From an uncultured Collinsella sp. (GTDB lineage Bacteria; Actinomycetota; Coriobacteriia; Coriobacteriales; Coriobacteriaceae), in NCBI GenBank assembly GCA_902494715.1, contig CABUUJ010000043.1:1-18275 (forward strand): 18,275 nt of DNA. Reading direction: 5' to 3'. Numbering within the stretch: position 1 is the stretch's first letter; every line of letters starts with the position of its first letter. Below, piece by piece: positions 8,538-16,471 of this stretch. Below the pieces are notes generated by a model that was not told the origin of the DNA, searched no databases, and saw only the letters and a list, made by a program, of their open reading frames with translations. A program made the translations under genes and the position numbers.

Positions 8538-9287
8538 CTAGCAAGCACCGCCACCGGTAAAGACCTCAACGACTGTGAGGAGAACAATCTTTAAATCGGT
8601 GACCACGCCGCGTTTGGCGATGTACTCCAAGTCTCGGCGGACCATGCCGTCGAAGTCGGTGTCGTTGCGGTCGGTCACCTGCCACCAGCCGGTGATCCCG
8701 GGTTTGACGGCCAGGCGCTGCAGGTCGTACTCGGTGTACTCGGCAACCTCGTTCGGCAGCGGCGGGCGCGGGCCGACGACGGACATCTGGCCCAGGAACA
8801 CGTTGAGGAACTGCGGGAACTCGTCGATGGAGTGCTTGCGGATGAACTTGCCGATCTTGGTGACGCGCGGGTCCTCTTTCATCTTGAACATGGCGCCGGC
8901 GATCTCGTTCTGCCCCTTGAGCTCGGCGAGGCGCTCGTCGGCGTCCTTATACATGCTGCGGAACTTCCACATGCGGAAGGTGGACAGGCTGCCGTCGCGG
9001 TGGGTCTGGCCCACGCGGATCTGGCTGTAGAACGGGTTGCCCTCGCTCTCCAGGCGGATTGCCGCGGCGAGCGCCAGGCTCGGCACGGCGATGACGGCCA
9101 GCACGCAGCCGCTGAACACGATGTCGAACGCGCGCTTGGCGGTGCGGTAGGCAAGGCGCGAGTTGTCCCAGTCCACGATGGATTGCATGGCCTTGTAACG
9201 GCCGACGCCCTCACGCCGGTCCATGGCCTGGGCAATCAGCGCCGCCCCCACGGGCGCATTGCTCTCTGTTACTTCTTTAGCAGCCAT
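8538..9287 (-). CDS. Monotopic phosphoglycosyl transferase initiating the repeat unit (bacterial sugar transferase family)
   Basis: This transfers a sugar-1-phosphate from a UDP-sugar to undecaprenyl phosphate, committing the operon's product. The translated 249 residues hold a single re-entrant hydrophobic helix (about 54-76), then YSQIRVGQ, FRMWKFRSMY, the catalytic Asp-Glu pair in KHSIDEFPQFLNVF (D155-E156), SVVGPRPPLP and KPGITGWWQV, all diagnostic. The four-helix N-terminal domain of WbaP/WcaJ is absent, so this is the short PglC-like core with about 50 extra residues in front. ATG 9287 is chosen because the protein after it matches best; a TTG at 9338 would add 17 residues and cannot be excluded, since neither start has a strong ribosome site. 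It is GC-rich, in contrast with wzx and wzy. The primary sugar is not deducible. Confidence 0.92.
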   Translation of the reverse strand: MAAKEVTESNAPVGAALIAQAMDRREGVGRYKAMQSIVDWDNSRLAYRTAKRAFDIVFSGCVLAVIAVPSLALAAAIRLESEGNPFYSQIRVGQTHRDGSLSTFRMWKFRSMYKDADERLAELKGQNEIAGAMFKMKEDPRVTKIGKFIRKHSIDEFPQFLNVFLGQMSVVGPRPPLPNEVAEYTEYDLQRLAVKPGITGWWQVTDRNDTDFDGMVRRDLEYIAKRGVVTDLKIVLLTVVEVFTGGGAC

Positions 9288-9371
9288 AGTCAAACTTACG
9301 TCCCCGTTCCCAGGGGATCCCCCAATCGGTAAATTCAAAAATGCAAACGAATAGCTGGTGCAACGTCTCCC

Positions 9372-9962
9372 CTAGGTTTTGCTGGGAACGTCCAGCGGCA
9401 GCAGCTCCCTAAAAGCAGAGTCGCCTTCGCCCACGTCTACCAGGCACCAGCGCTTATGACGGTCGATCTTCTTTACACGGGCCTCTTGCCCTACCAAGGG
9501 TCCCTGCTCTATATGCAGCACGCCGTCTTCTATGCGCGCAACGCTGTTGCGTACCACGCCGTCGTCGTCGAGTACGCTGCGGTACCAGTCCTGCGCATCG
9601 TCCGGCATGGGCGCATAGGCCCGCTCCCCGCTGCCTGCAATGCGGCAGCCAAAGCTCAACTGGGCCAAAGCTTTATCGAGCAGAGCGGCATCGCGCGTGG
9701 CGACGAAGAAGTATTCCTTGTACATAGGTTTGGTTTGGAGCGACCAAGCGCCGTCCCGCTTAAACCAGAACTCCTTTTGCATCACAAAAGCGTCCTGCAT
9801 TAGCTCGTGCGGGATAATGCGGCGGACCTTTTCGCAGATCTCGCGCTCTTTACCGTTGGGGGTATGGACCAGATACCAGCGGACGCGGCCGCGCTGACTG
9901 TTGGTGATGGCGCCACTAAAGGCACCGGGCAGCTGCTCTTGGCGCCGCATTGTCTGTTCCAT
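9372..9962 (-). CDS. loaP: NusG-family processive antiterminator of LoaP/UpxY type
   Basis: A 196-residue NusG paralogue. The NGN domain starts at RWYLVHTPNGKE (W29-Y30) and runs to about 118; the KOW domain is the VARIEDGVLHIEQGPLVGQE stretch (about 141-160) continuing to LVDVGEG. Specialised NusGs of this group (LoaP in Firmicutes and Actinobacteria, UpxY in Bacteroides) sit first in long polysaccharide or antibiotic operons and stop RNA polymerase from terminating within that operon only. As the first gene of an operon of about 10 kb, this fits the same job. The ATG at 9962 has a strong GGGGG site 6-7 nt upstream; a GTG at 9995 would add 11 residues but lies inside the leader hairpin. It differs from housekeeping NusG by its locus and divergent sequence. 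The symbol is assigned by family and context. Confidence 0.87.
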   Translation of the reverse strand: MEQTMRRQEQLPGAFSGAITNSQRGRVRWYLVHTPNGKEREICEKVRRIIPHELMQDAFVMQKEFWFKRDGAWSLQTKPMYKEYFFVATRDAALLDKALAQLSFGCRIAGSGERAYAPMPDDAQDWYRSVLDDDGVVRNSVARIEDGVLHIEQGPLVGQEARVKKIDRHKRWCLVDVGEGDSAFRELLPLDVPSKT

Positions 9963-9972
9963 CTCTCGCCCC

Positions 9973-10014
9973 CTTAACTTGCATCCGCGACGCACGCGAT
10001 GCAGGGGCGTTAAG
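9973..10014 (-). promoter_or_regulatory. Leader hairpin just before the antiterminator start; candidate LoaP-recognition or translation-control RNA
   Basis: Read on the minus strand, CTTAAC (10009-10014) pairs with GTTAAG (9973-9978), and inside it TGCATC (9998-10003) pairs with GATGCA (9980-9985), extended by GCG/CGC around a small loop. The 3' foot runs straight into the ribosome site. An alternative, mutually exclusive pairing joins CGCCCC (10004-10009) to GGGGCG (9967-9972), which would hide the ribosome site. LoaP is known to need an RNA hairpin in the leader of its target operon; that this is the one is inference. Confidence 0.5.
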
Positions 10015-10052
10015 AACAGGCTTCTCGCTCGCAGCTAGGCGCAGTCGCAAAA

Positions 10053-10174
10053 GTACAGGTTTTTGTATCTTTCGACGTTGCTCATTATACGAGCAAACTG
10101 CTCACGTTTTCCCAGATTGCACAAAATGCGCCGCGAACGGATGCATCTCCATACGCCTCTACAAAAACCTGTAC
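10053..10174 (-). promoter_or_regulatory. Capsule operon promoter inside an inverted-repeat-bounded segment (candidate invertible promoter)
   Basis: A perfect 15-bp inverted repeat, GTACAGGTTTTTGTA at 10053-10067 and its complement at 10160-10174, bounds 92 bp. The match continues imperfectly outward into A/T-rich runs and GCA. Inside, a consensus -10 TATAAT (minus strand, 10084-10089) points at the antiterminator gene; the -35 region is poor (best GGAAAA at 10107-10112). Between them lies a dyad, GAGCA-AAC-TGCTC (10091-10103), that could bind a regulator. Only one arm (10053-10067) would lie in the transcript. The layout matches phase-variable capsule promoters of Bacteroides, but no recombinase gene is in the window, so inversion is a hypothesis; the arms could instead be two operators, since each is itself roughly palindromic (TACA...TGTA). 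Confidence 0.5.
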
Positions 10175-10187
10175 CTTTTTGCACAAC

Positions 10188-10213
10188 AAAAAAGCCGCTC
10201 TAACCAGCGGCTT
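10188..10213. terminator. Second hairpin terminator between thrS and the capsule promoter
   Basis: GCCGCT (10194-10199) and AGCGGC (10206-10211) form a stem, extended by flanking A/T pairs, around a 6-nt loop. On the minus strand it is followed by six Ts, and on the plus strand by CTTTTCTTCT, so it can act both ways. In the minus direction it backs up the thrS terminator. In the plus direction it would stop transcripts leaving the capsule promoter segment if that segment were inverted. Confidence 0.8.
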
Positions 10214-10228
10214 TTCTTCTATAGACAA

Positions 10229-10261
10229 CAAAAAAGGCGACCGTCCAATAGGACGATCGCC
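10229..10261 (-). terminator. Rho-independent terminator of thrS
   Basis: An 11-bp stem, GGCGATCGTCC with GGACGGTCGCC (one G-T pair in the middle) around a 4-nt loop, is followed by a run of Ts on the minus strand, 25 nt past the thrS stop. This is a strong intrinsic terminator. The plus-strand side has only CTTTATT and would be weaker. Confidence 0.9.
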
Positions 10262-10286
10262 TTTATTAATTCTTGTGTTGTTTGTG

Positions 10287-12050
<1,764 letters not shown>

Positions 12051-12077
12051 GGGTATGTTTTCTCCTCTCGGATGCCT

Positions 12078-12120
12078 GATGCAAGTGTGTGCGATGCGCT
12101 CGGCGTTTTTGACTTGCATC
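12078..12120 (-). promoter_or_regulatory. thrS leader hairpin (candidate autoregulatory or stabilising structure)
   Basis: On the minus strand GATGCAAGT (12112-12120) and ACTTGCATC (12078-12086) form a perfect 9-bp stem around a 25-nt loop. The 5' arm begins about where the transcript should start, and the 3' arm ends about 17 nt before the AGGAG ribosome site. In E. coli ThrRS represses its own mRNA by binding tRNA-like leader structures; whether this hairpin does so is inference. It is not a T-box: the leader is far too short. Confidence 0.45.
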
Positions 12121-12148
12121 ATTATAGGCAGGTTGCCTTGGTATACAA
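12121..12148 (-). promoter_or_regulatory. thrS: thrS promoter
   Basis: A perfect -10 TATAAT (minus strand, 12121-12126) is preceded by 16 bp and TTGTAT (12143-12148) as -35. Transcription should start near 12114-12119, giving a leader of about 65-70 nt. Confidence 0.75.
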
Positions 12149-12187
12149 GCGCCCGCCGCACCTTAATGGCACGGCGGGCGATTTTCT
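12149..12187. terminator. GC-rich hairpin between the zinc-ribbon gene and thrS
   Basis: GCCCGCCG (12151-12158) and CGGCGGGC (12172-12179) form an 8-bp GC stem with a 13-nt loop. The plus side is followed by GATTTTCT and the minus side by CTTGTAT, the latter being the thrS -35. It probably ends the minus-strand zinc-ribbon transcript just before the thrS promoter, though the T-run is weak. The 110 bp between it and the zinc-ribbon stop are GC-rich with three GGCTTG copies and show no gene. Confidence 0.55.
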
Positions 12188-12296
12188 ACGCATGCTTCAT
12201 CGTGTGGGGGCGGGGTGCGCGCGGCTTGTGACGCGCGTGCGGCTTGCGCGTGGCGCGCGGTGCCCGTGGCTTGCGACCGGCCCGGCGATGGATGCG

Positions 12297-12728
12297 TTAC
12301 TGGATGCGAGTTCGGCAGTAGGGGCAGACCTTCCAGTGCGCATCGAGCGGACGATGGCAGCTGGGGCAGACGTTGCGAACCTGGGTGTCGCAAACGGGGC
12401 AGACCACAAAGTCCTTCTCGATGGGGGCTCCGCACTGCGGGCAGGTACCGTATTGGGCAAGCTGGCGCTCGCGCAGGGCCATGTCCAGCTCCTGCTCCTC
12501 GCGGTCGGCCGCGTAGGAGTGCGGGCGCAGGACCAGGTAGGCGATGAGGCCCACAAACGGGATGAGGGCAATGATGCCCCATGCCACGTAGGCGCTGGCG
12601 CCGCGGCGGCGAGCGTCGATGAACACATAGACGACCGACAGCACGTACAGGGCGATGATAAAGCCAACAAAGGCATAGATGACGCCCATAAGCTGCGGCG
12701 ACATGAGCTCAGAGATGTACTTGGACAT
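12297..12728 (-). CDS. Small membrane protein with PLDc_N-like helices and a double zinc ribbon
   Basis: A 143-residue protein of unknown role. Two membrane helices (about 13-37 and 47-68), separated by the positively charged turn DARRRGASAY, resemble the PLDc_N (phospholipase D/nuclease N-terminal-like) module common in actinobacteria. A charged helix (about 72-92) leads to two consecutive zinc ribbons: C96-x2-C99 with C110-x2-C113, and C121-x2-C124 with C135-x2-C138, each knuckle in CPxC form. The ribbons should lie in the cytoplasm. The ATG at 12728 has GAAAGG 9 nt upstream. It is transcribed away from the repeat array at 12831-13445. The protein ends cleanly after the last knuckle, so there is no sign of truncation. 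The domain reading is firm; the function is not known. Confidence 0.85.
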   Translation of the reverse strand: MSKYISELMSPQLMGVIYAFVGFIIALYVLSVVYVFIDARRRGASAYVAWGIIALIPFVGLIAYLVLRPHSYAADREEQELDMALRERQLAQYGTCPQCGAPIEKDFVVCPVCDTQVRNVCPSCHRPLDAHWKVCPYCRTRIQ

Positions 12729-12830
12729 TTAGGTGTACCTTTCGGAATATTTACAGTCCGGATTAGTTTAACACGGGGTTTGTTTATGTGGGACTACGGT
12801 TGGATACGGGGCTGGCGCGGACACAAACAT

Positions 12831-13445
12831 CTCAATCTATAACAGTTGCTCGGCAAATAAGGGTCTAGGTGTTACAGATCGAGACACAGGGATCCCTCCC
12901 CGACTTAAATCTCGATCTGTAACATCATGGGCCCCAAAGCCCCTCTTACTGTTACAAATCGAGACATTCAAAATCCGACGGAAGGTTTGTCTTGATCTGT
13001 AACATATAGAACCCAAATCATCAGCTAACTGTTACAGATTGAGACAAAGGAAAACGTCTAGGCCGAATGTCTCAATCTGTAACAGTTACTCGGCAAAGAC
13101 AATCCCAGATGTTGCAGATTTAGACCAACTATTCTTTCCCCGACTTAGATCTCAATCTGTAACAACAACTCGGCAAAAACAGGTCTAACCGTTACAGATT
13201 TAGACATTCGAAACCGACTGATAGGTTCATCTAAATCTGTAACATCTAGACCCCAAAATGGTCCCTAGATGTTACAGATCAAGACAGAAGAATCTTTCCC
13301 TGACTTTATATCTCAATCTGTAACACATAGGACCGATTTACCCCTCTTACTGTTACAAATCAAGACGAACGGAGGGCCCACTTGGCAAACATCTCGATCT
13401 GTAACATCTAGAACCCAGTTCTTCTGTTTACTGTTACAGAACGAG
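12831..13445. repeat. Array of sixteen alternately inverted 13-nt elements at a 40-bp pitch
   Basis: The core is GTTACAGATCGAG (call it L) or its complement CTCGATCTGTAAC (R). Start positions are R 12831, L 12871, R 12911, L 12951, R 12991, L 13031, R 13071, L 13111, R 13151, L 13191, R 13231, L 13271, R 13312, L 13352, R 13393, L 13433. Every step is 40 bp except two of 41. Bases GTTACA(A/G)AT are nearly fixed; positions 10-11 vary (CG, TG, TT, CA). The gaps are 27 nt (twice 28). L-to-R gaps fall into two loose families (one ending like CCCCGACTTAAAT); R-to-L gaps share a CAAA near their centre. L-R pairs at 12871-12923, 13031-13083 and 13191-13243 are perfect palindromes. It sits between two divergent genes. 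I know no family for it; it is BIME-like in form. Confidence 0.95.
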
Positions 13446-13616
13446 ACAAACCTCTGACACCAGGGGCGACAGACGAGGTCACCGATGGTCCCGTGTCTCC
13501 CCTCGCCTGCCGTTGGCGGATGCAGCGGGGCTATTCGCCGCATTGCCGCTGCGCTGGGGGTGTGCAGACCGTAGGATAGTCCTATTGACAGCCTGTCAAC
13601 TCGTCTGGGAGGCACC
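13446..13616 (+). promoter_or_regulatory. Region upstream of the GlpA-like operon with two dyads
   Basis: No gene is seen here. Two adjacent inverted repeats precede the start: TAGGA-TAG-TCCTA (13572-13584) and TTGACA-GCC-TGTCAA (13585-13599), the latter 17 nt before the GTG. The second is a good candidate operator for a dimeric repressor. GCAGCGG (13522-13528) can pair with CCGCTGC (13546-13552). I cannot name a convincing -10/-35 pair; TTGACA at 13585 has no -10 at the right distance before the ribosome site GGGAGG (13607-13612). Confidence 0.4.
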
Positions 13617-15098
13617 GTGGCAGAAACGTTTGATATCGCAATTGTGGGCGCGGGAATCACGGGATGCGCCATCGCGCGACAGCTCGCGCGCTATGACCTT
13701 TCCATTTGCGTGATCGAGGCGGCGAACGACATCGCGCTGGGCGCGTCGAAGGCCAACGGCGGCCTGGTGCACGCCGGCTACGATCCGGCGCCGGGCACGG
13801 TAAAGGCGCAGGTCAACGCCCGTGGTTGCGAGCTGTATGGTACTTGGGCCCAGGAGCTGGGATTTTTGTTTTGCCGAACCGGTTCGATGGTGCTGGGGTT
13901 TAACGACGAAGACCGCGCACACCTGGAGAAGCTGCGCCGCAATGGGCTGGCGAACGGCGTACCCGAGATGTCGATTATCGGCCCCGAGCGCATCCACGAA
14001 CTTGAACCGCGTGCCAGTGCCGACGCAACATGCGCGCTGTGGTGTCCCTCGACCGGTTACGTTGACCCGTTTGAAGTGGCCATCGCCACGCTGGAGAACG
14101 CGGTTGCCAACGGCGTGACGTTTATGCGCTCCGCACCGGTTGAGGCCATTGAGGTTGCTGGCTCGCACGACGAGGACGTTTCAGCCGACGGCAAGGTCCG
14201 CGCACGCTTTACGTTGTTGACGCCCGCCGGCGACGTGCGTTGCCGTTACCTGATCAACGCCGCGGGCAACGGCGCCGCGGACATCTCGCATATGGCGGGC
14301 GCCGAGGACTTCCAGATGGTCTGGCGCCAGGGCAACATCGTGGTGCTGGACAAGGAGCCTCGTGCGCTCATGCCGCTCTACCCCGTTCCAACGCCGGTGT
14401 CCAAGGGCGTTATCGTCACGGGTACCGTACACGGCAACACCGTGATTACCGCGACCGCTGCCGTGCGTGAGCCCGGCGACACGCAGACCTATGCGAGCGA
14501 TGTCAATGCGCTGCTGAGCGGCGCGCGCAAGCTGGTACCCGATCTGGATACGCGTCGCGTGGTGCGCGCGTTTGCCGGTGGACGCCCGGTCATTAAGGGA
14601 ACGAACGACTTTTTTATTGGACAGTCGGCCGTGGTGCCGGGACTGTTCCAGGCGGCGGGCATTCAGTCGCCGGGCGTGGCGAGCGCGCCGGCCATTGCCG
14701 AGCGCATGGAGCAGGTACTGCGCGATGCTGGCGTGGCCCTGCGCGAACGGGACGATTGGGACCCGATACGCCGCGCGCCGGACGACTTTGACCGCGCCCC
14801 GCTTGCGCGCAAGGAAGAACTCATAGAGTCCGACCCCGCTTGGGGGCAGATCGTTTGCCGCTGCGAGACGGTGCCCGAGGCCGAGATTGTGGCCGCGATC
14901 CGACGCCGCCCGGGCGCGGTTTCGGTCGAGGGCGTCAAGCGCCGCTGCCGTGCCGGCATGGGTCGGTGCCAGAGCGGTTTTTGTCAGAGCCGCGTTGTGG
15001 CAATCCTAGCGCGCGAGCTGGGCTGCGACTCCAGCGAGGTGCTGCTGGAAGATGCTGGCTCTTGGCTGGTCGAGGGACCGCTGAAGGGGGTGCGTTAG
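13617..15098 (+). CDS. GlpA-like FAD-dependent dehydrogenase with C-terminal BFD-type [2Fe-2S] domain
   Basis: A 493-residue flavoprotein, probably the catalytic subunit of an anaerobic glycerol-3-phosphate dehydrogenase (glycerol-3-phosphate to dihydroxyacetone phosphate); a related 2-hydroxyacid substrate is possible. The FAD-binding start is FDIAIVGAGITGCAIARQLA with GxGxxG at about 12-17, then GASKANGGLVHAGYDP, and the DAO fold runs to about 370 (FAGGRPVIKG, GIQSPGVASAPA). The C-terminal BFD-like domain (about 410-475) has C-x-C in IVCRCET and a later C-x4-C in MGRCQSGFC for one [2Fe-2S] cluster. The start is GTG with GGGAGG 5 nt upstream. One base separates it from the next gene. The three-gene order matches the glpA/oxidoreductase/DUF1667 sets of Clostridia and Coriobacteriia, but glpK and glpF are not beside it here. 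Confidence 0.88.
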   Translation: MAETFDIAIVGAGITGCAIARQLARYDLSICVIEAANDIALGASKANGGLVHAGYDPAPGTVKAQVNARGCELYGTWAQELGFLFCRTGSMVLGFNDEDRAHLEKLRRNGLANGVPEMSIIGPERIHELEPRASADATCALWCPSTGYVDPFEVAIATLENAVANGVTFMRSAPVEAIEVAGSHDEDVSADGKVRARFTLLTPAGDVRCRYLINAAGNGAADISHMAGAEDFQMVWRQGNIVVLDKEPRALMPLYPVPTPVSKGVIVTGTVHGNTVITATAAVREPGDTQTYASDVNALLSGARKLVPDLDTRRVVRAFAGGRPVIKGTNDFFIGQSAVVPGLFQAAGIQSPGVASAPAIAERMEQVLRDAGVALRERDDWDPIRRAPDDFDRAPLARKEELIESDPAWGQIVCRCETVPEAEIVAAIRRRPGAVSVEGVKRRCRAGMGRCQSGFCQSRVVAILARELGCDSSEVLLEDAGSWLVEGPLKGVR

Positions 15099-15099
15099 G

Positions 15100-16467
15100 A
15101 TGGCGACGCTTGATATGCGCGACGAACGCGCAGAGGCAGGGGCTACGGAAGCGGTGCAGACGCAAGCCTTCGACGTGGTCGTTATCGGCGGCGGACCTGC
15201 TGGCATGGCGGCTGCGCTTGCCGCACATAAGGCTGGCGCCCACGTGGCCATCGTGGAGCGCGAGCAGCACCTGGGCGGCATCCTACGCCAGTGCATCCAC
15301 CCTGGTTTTGGCCTTTCGCACTTTAAGCAGGAGCTCACCGGCCCCGAGTACGCGCAGCGCTTTATCGACCAGGTGCGCGCGACCGACATTGCGCTGTTCT
15401 TGGACAGCATGGTGCTTGGGATTGATTCTGGCGAATCCACGGGAGCCGCCGCAGTTCATACCGTCACGCTCATGAGCCGCGCCGGCATGTTGCAGCTCAC
15501 CGGACGCGCGGTCGTCCTTGCCATGGGGTGCCGCGAGCGCACGCGCAGCGAAATCAAGATCCCCGGCAGCCGTCCCGCCGGCGTGTTTACGGCCGGCCTG
15601 GCGCAGCGATACATTAATATCGAAAACCTCAAGCCCGGCTCGCGTGCCGTCATTTTGGGCTCGGGCGACATCGGACTCATCATGGCGCGCCGCTGCACGC
15701 TCGAGGGGATTTCGGTCGAGGGCGTGTACGAACTCATGCCCTACGGCAACGGCCTGCGCCGCAATGTGAAAAACTGCCTGGACGACTTTGGCATTCCACT
15801 GCATCTATCTACCACGGTCACGCGCGTGATCGGGCACGACCGCGTGGAGGCCGTCGAAGTGAGCCAGGTCGACGAGCATCTGGCGCCCATTCCGGGGACT
15901 GAACGCATTGTTCCGTGCGACACGCTACTGCTTTCGGTGGGTCTGATTCCCGAGAACGAGCTTTCGGTTGCCGCGGGCGTGGAGCTGGACCTACGTACGC
16001 GCGGCGCCGTGGTGAACCAGAGCCTGCAGACGGACGTGCCGGGCATCTTTGCCTGCGGCAACGTGCTGCACGTGCACGACCTGGCCGACAACGTGACGAC
16101 CGAGTCCGAGCTTGCTGGTGCGGCTGCGGCGGCGTACGCGCTGGGCTGTGGTGCTGGGGCCGATGCAGGCGCTGCGGGCCCGGGCTGTCAGCTTACGGTC
16201 TCCCCCGCCGGCATTGCGGGCTACGCATTGCCGGGGCGCATTACGGCTGTGGCACTCACCAAACTCAACTTCCGTGTGCGCCGACCGGTCGATTCCGCCC
16301 GCGTGCGCATTCTGGCAGGCGACGAGGAACTATTCGCTGGCAAGGTCCGCCCGTTTAAACCGAGCGTAATGGAAAGCTTCCCGCTGCCGGCAAAGGTGAT
16401 TCAGCGCGCACTCGACCTAGGTGCCAGCGAAATCGTCCTGTCCGTCGACCCCGTTGAGGAGGCGTAA
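15100..16467 (+). CDS. NAD(P)/FAD-dependent oxidoreductase, partner of the GlpA-like dehydrogenase
   Basis: A 455-residue pyridine nucleotide-disulfide oxidoreductase-like flavoprotein. After about 24 residues of charged leader comes FDVVVIGGGPAGMAAALAA (FAD GxGxxG), then EREQHLGGILRQCIHPGFG. A second Rossmann motif, AVILGSGDIGLIMARR, would bind NAD(P)H, and GIFACGNVLHVHDLADNV closes the FAD site. The disulfide redox motif C-x4-C of lipoamide-dehydrogenase-type enzymes is absent. It probably passes electrons between the GlpA-like subunit and a pyridine nucleotide or another carrier, as in the GlpB position of GlpABC. The ATG lies one base after the upstream TAG, and GGGGG in the end of the previous gene may serve as ribosome site. 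The last 100 residues are Ala/Gly-rich and end in a short OB-like region (FRVRRPVDSARVRILAGDEE). Confidence 0.87.
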   Translation: MATLDMRDERAEAGATEAVQTQAFDVVVIGGGPAGMAAALAAHKAGAHVAIVEREQHLGGILRQCIHPGFGLSHFKQELTGPEYAQRFIDQVRATDIALFLDSMVLGIDSGESTGAAAVHTVTLMSRAGMLQLTGRAVVLAMGCRERTRSEIKIPGSRPAGVFTAGLAQRYINIENLKPGSRAVILGSGDIGLIMARRCTLEGISVEGVYELMPYGNGLRRNVKNCLDDFGIPLHLSTTVTRVIGHDRVEAVEVSQVDEHLAPIPGTERIVPCDTLLLSVGLIPENELSVAAGVELDLRTRGAVVNQSLQTDVPGIFACGNVLHVHDLADNVTTESELAGAAAAAYALGCGAGADAGAAGPGCQLTVSPAGIAGYALPGRITAVALTKLNFRVRRPVDSARVRILAGDEELFAGKVRPFKPSVMESFPLPAKVIQRALDLGASEIVLSVDPVEEA

Positions 16468-16471
16468 GGCC

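Noticed and set aside
12051..12161. Longer thrS start at 12161
   Set aside because: The extension would contain the consensus TATAAT promoter and the leader hairpin, and does not encode a TGS domain.
12163..12582. 139-codon minus-strand frame past the zinc-ribbon gene
   Set aside because: Different frame from the zinc-ribbon protein, Pro/Ala/Arg/His-rich low complexity, no ribosome site; the zinc-ribbon protein itself ends normally.
12831..13445. CRISPR array
   Set aside because: The repeats are 13-16 nt and alternate in orientation, the gaps are related to one another, and no cas gene is near.
12831..13445. Integron-type attC array
   Set aside because: No cassette genes or integrase, no attC core-site order, and a constant 40-bp pitch.
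13585..13590. TTGACA as a -35 box
   Set aside because: A -10 at 16-18 bp would overlap the ribosome site, leaving no leader; the hexamer is better read as half of the TTGACA-GCC-TGTCAA dyad.
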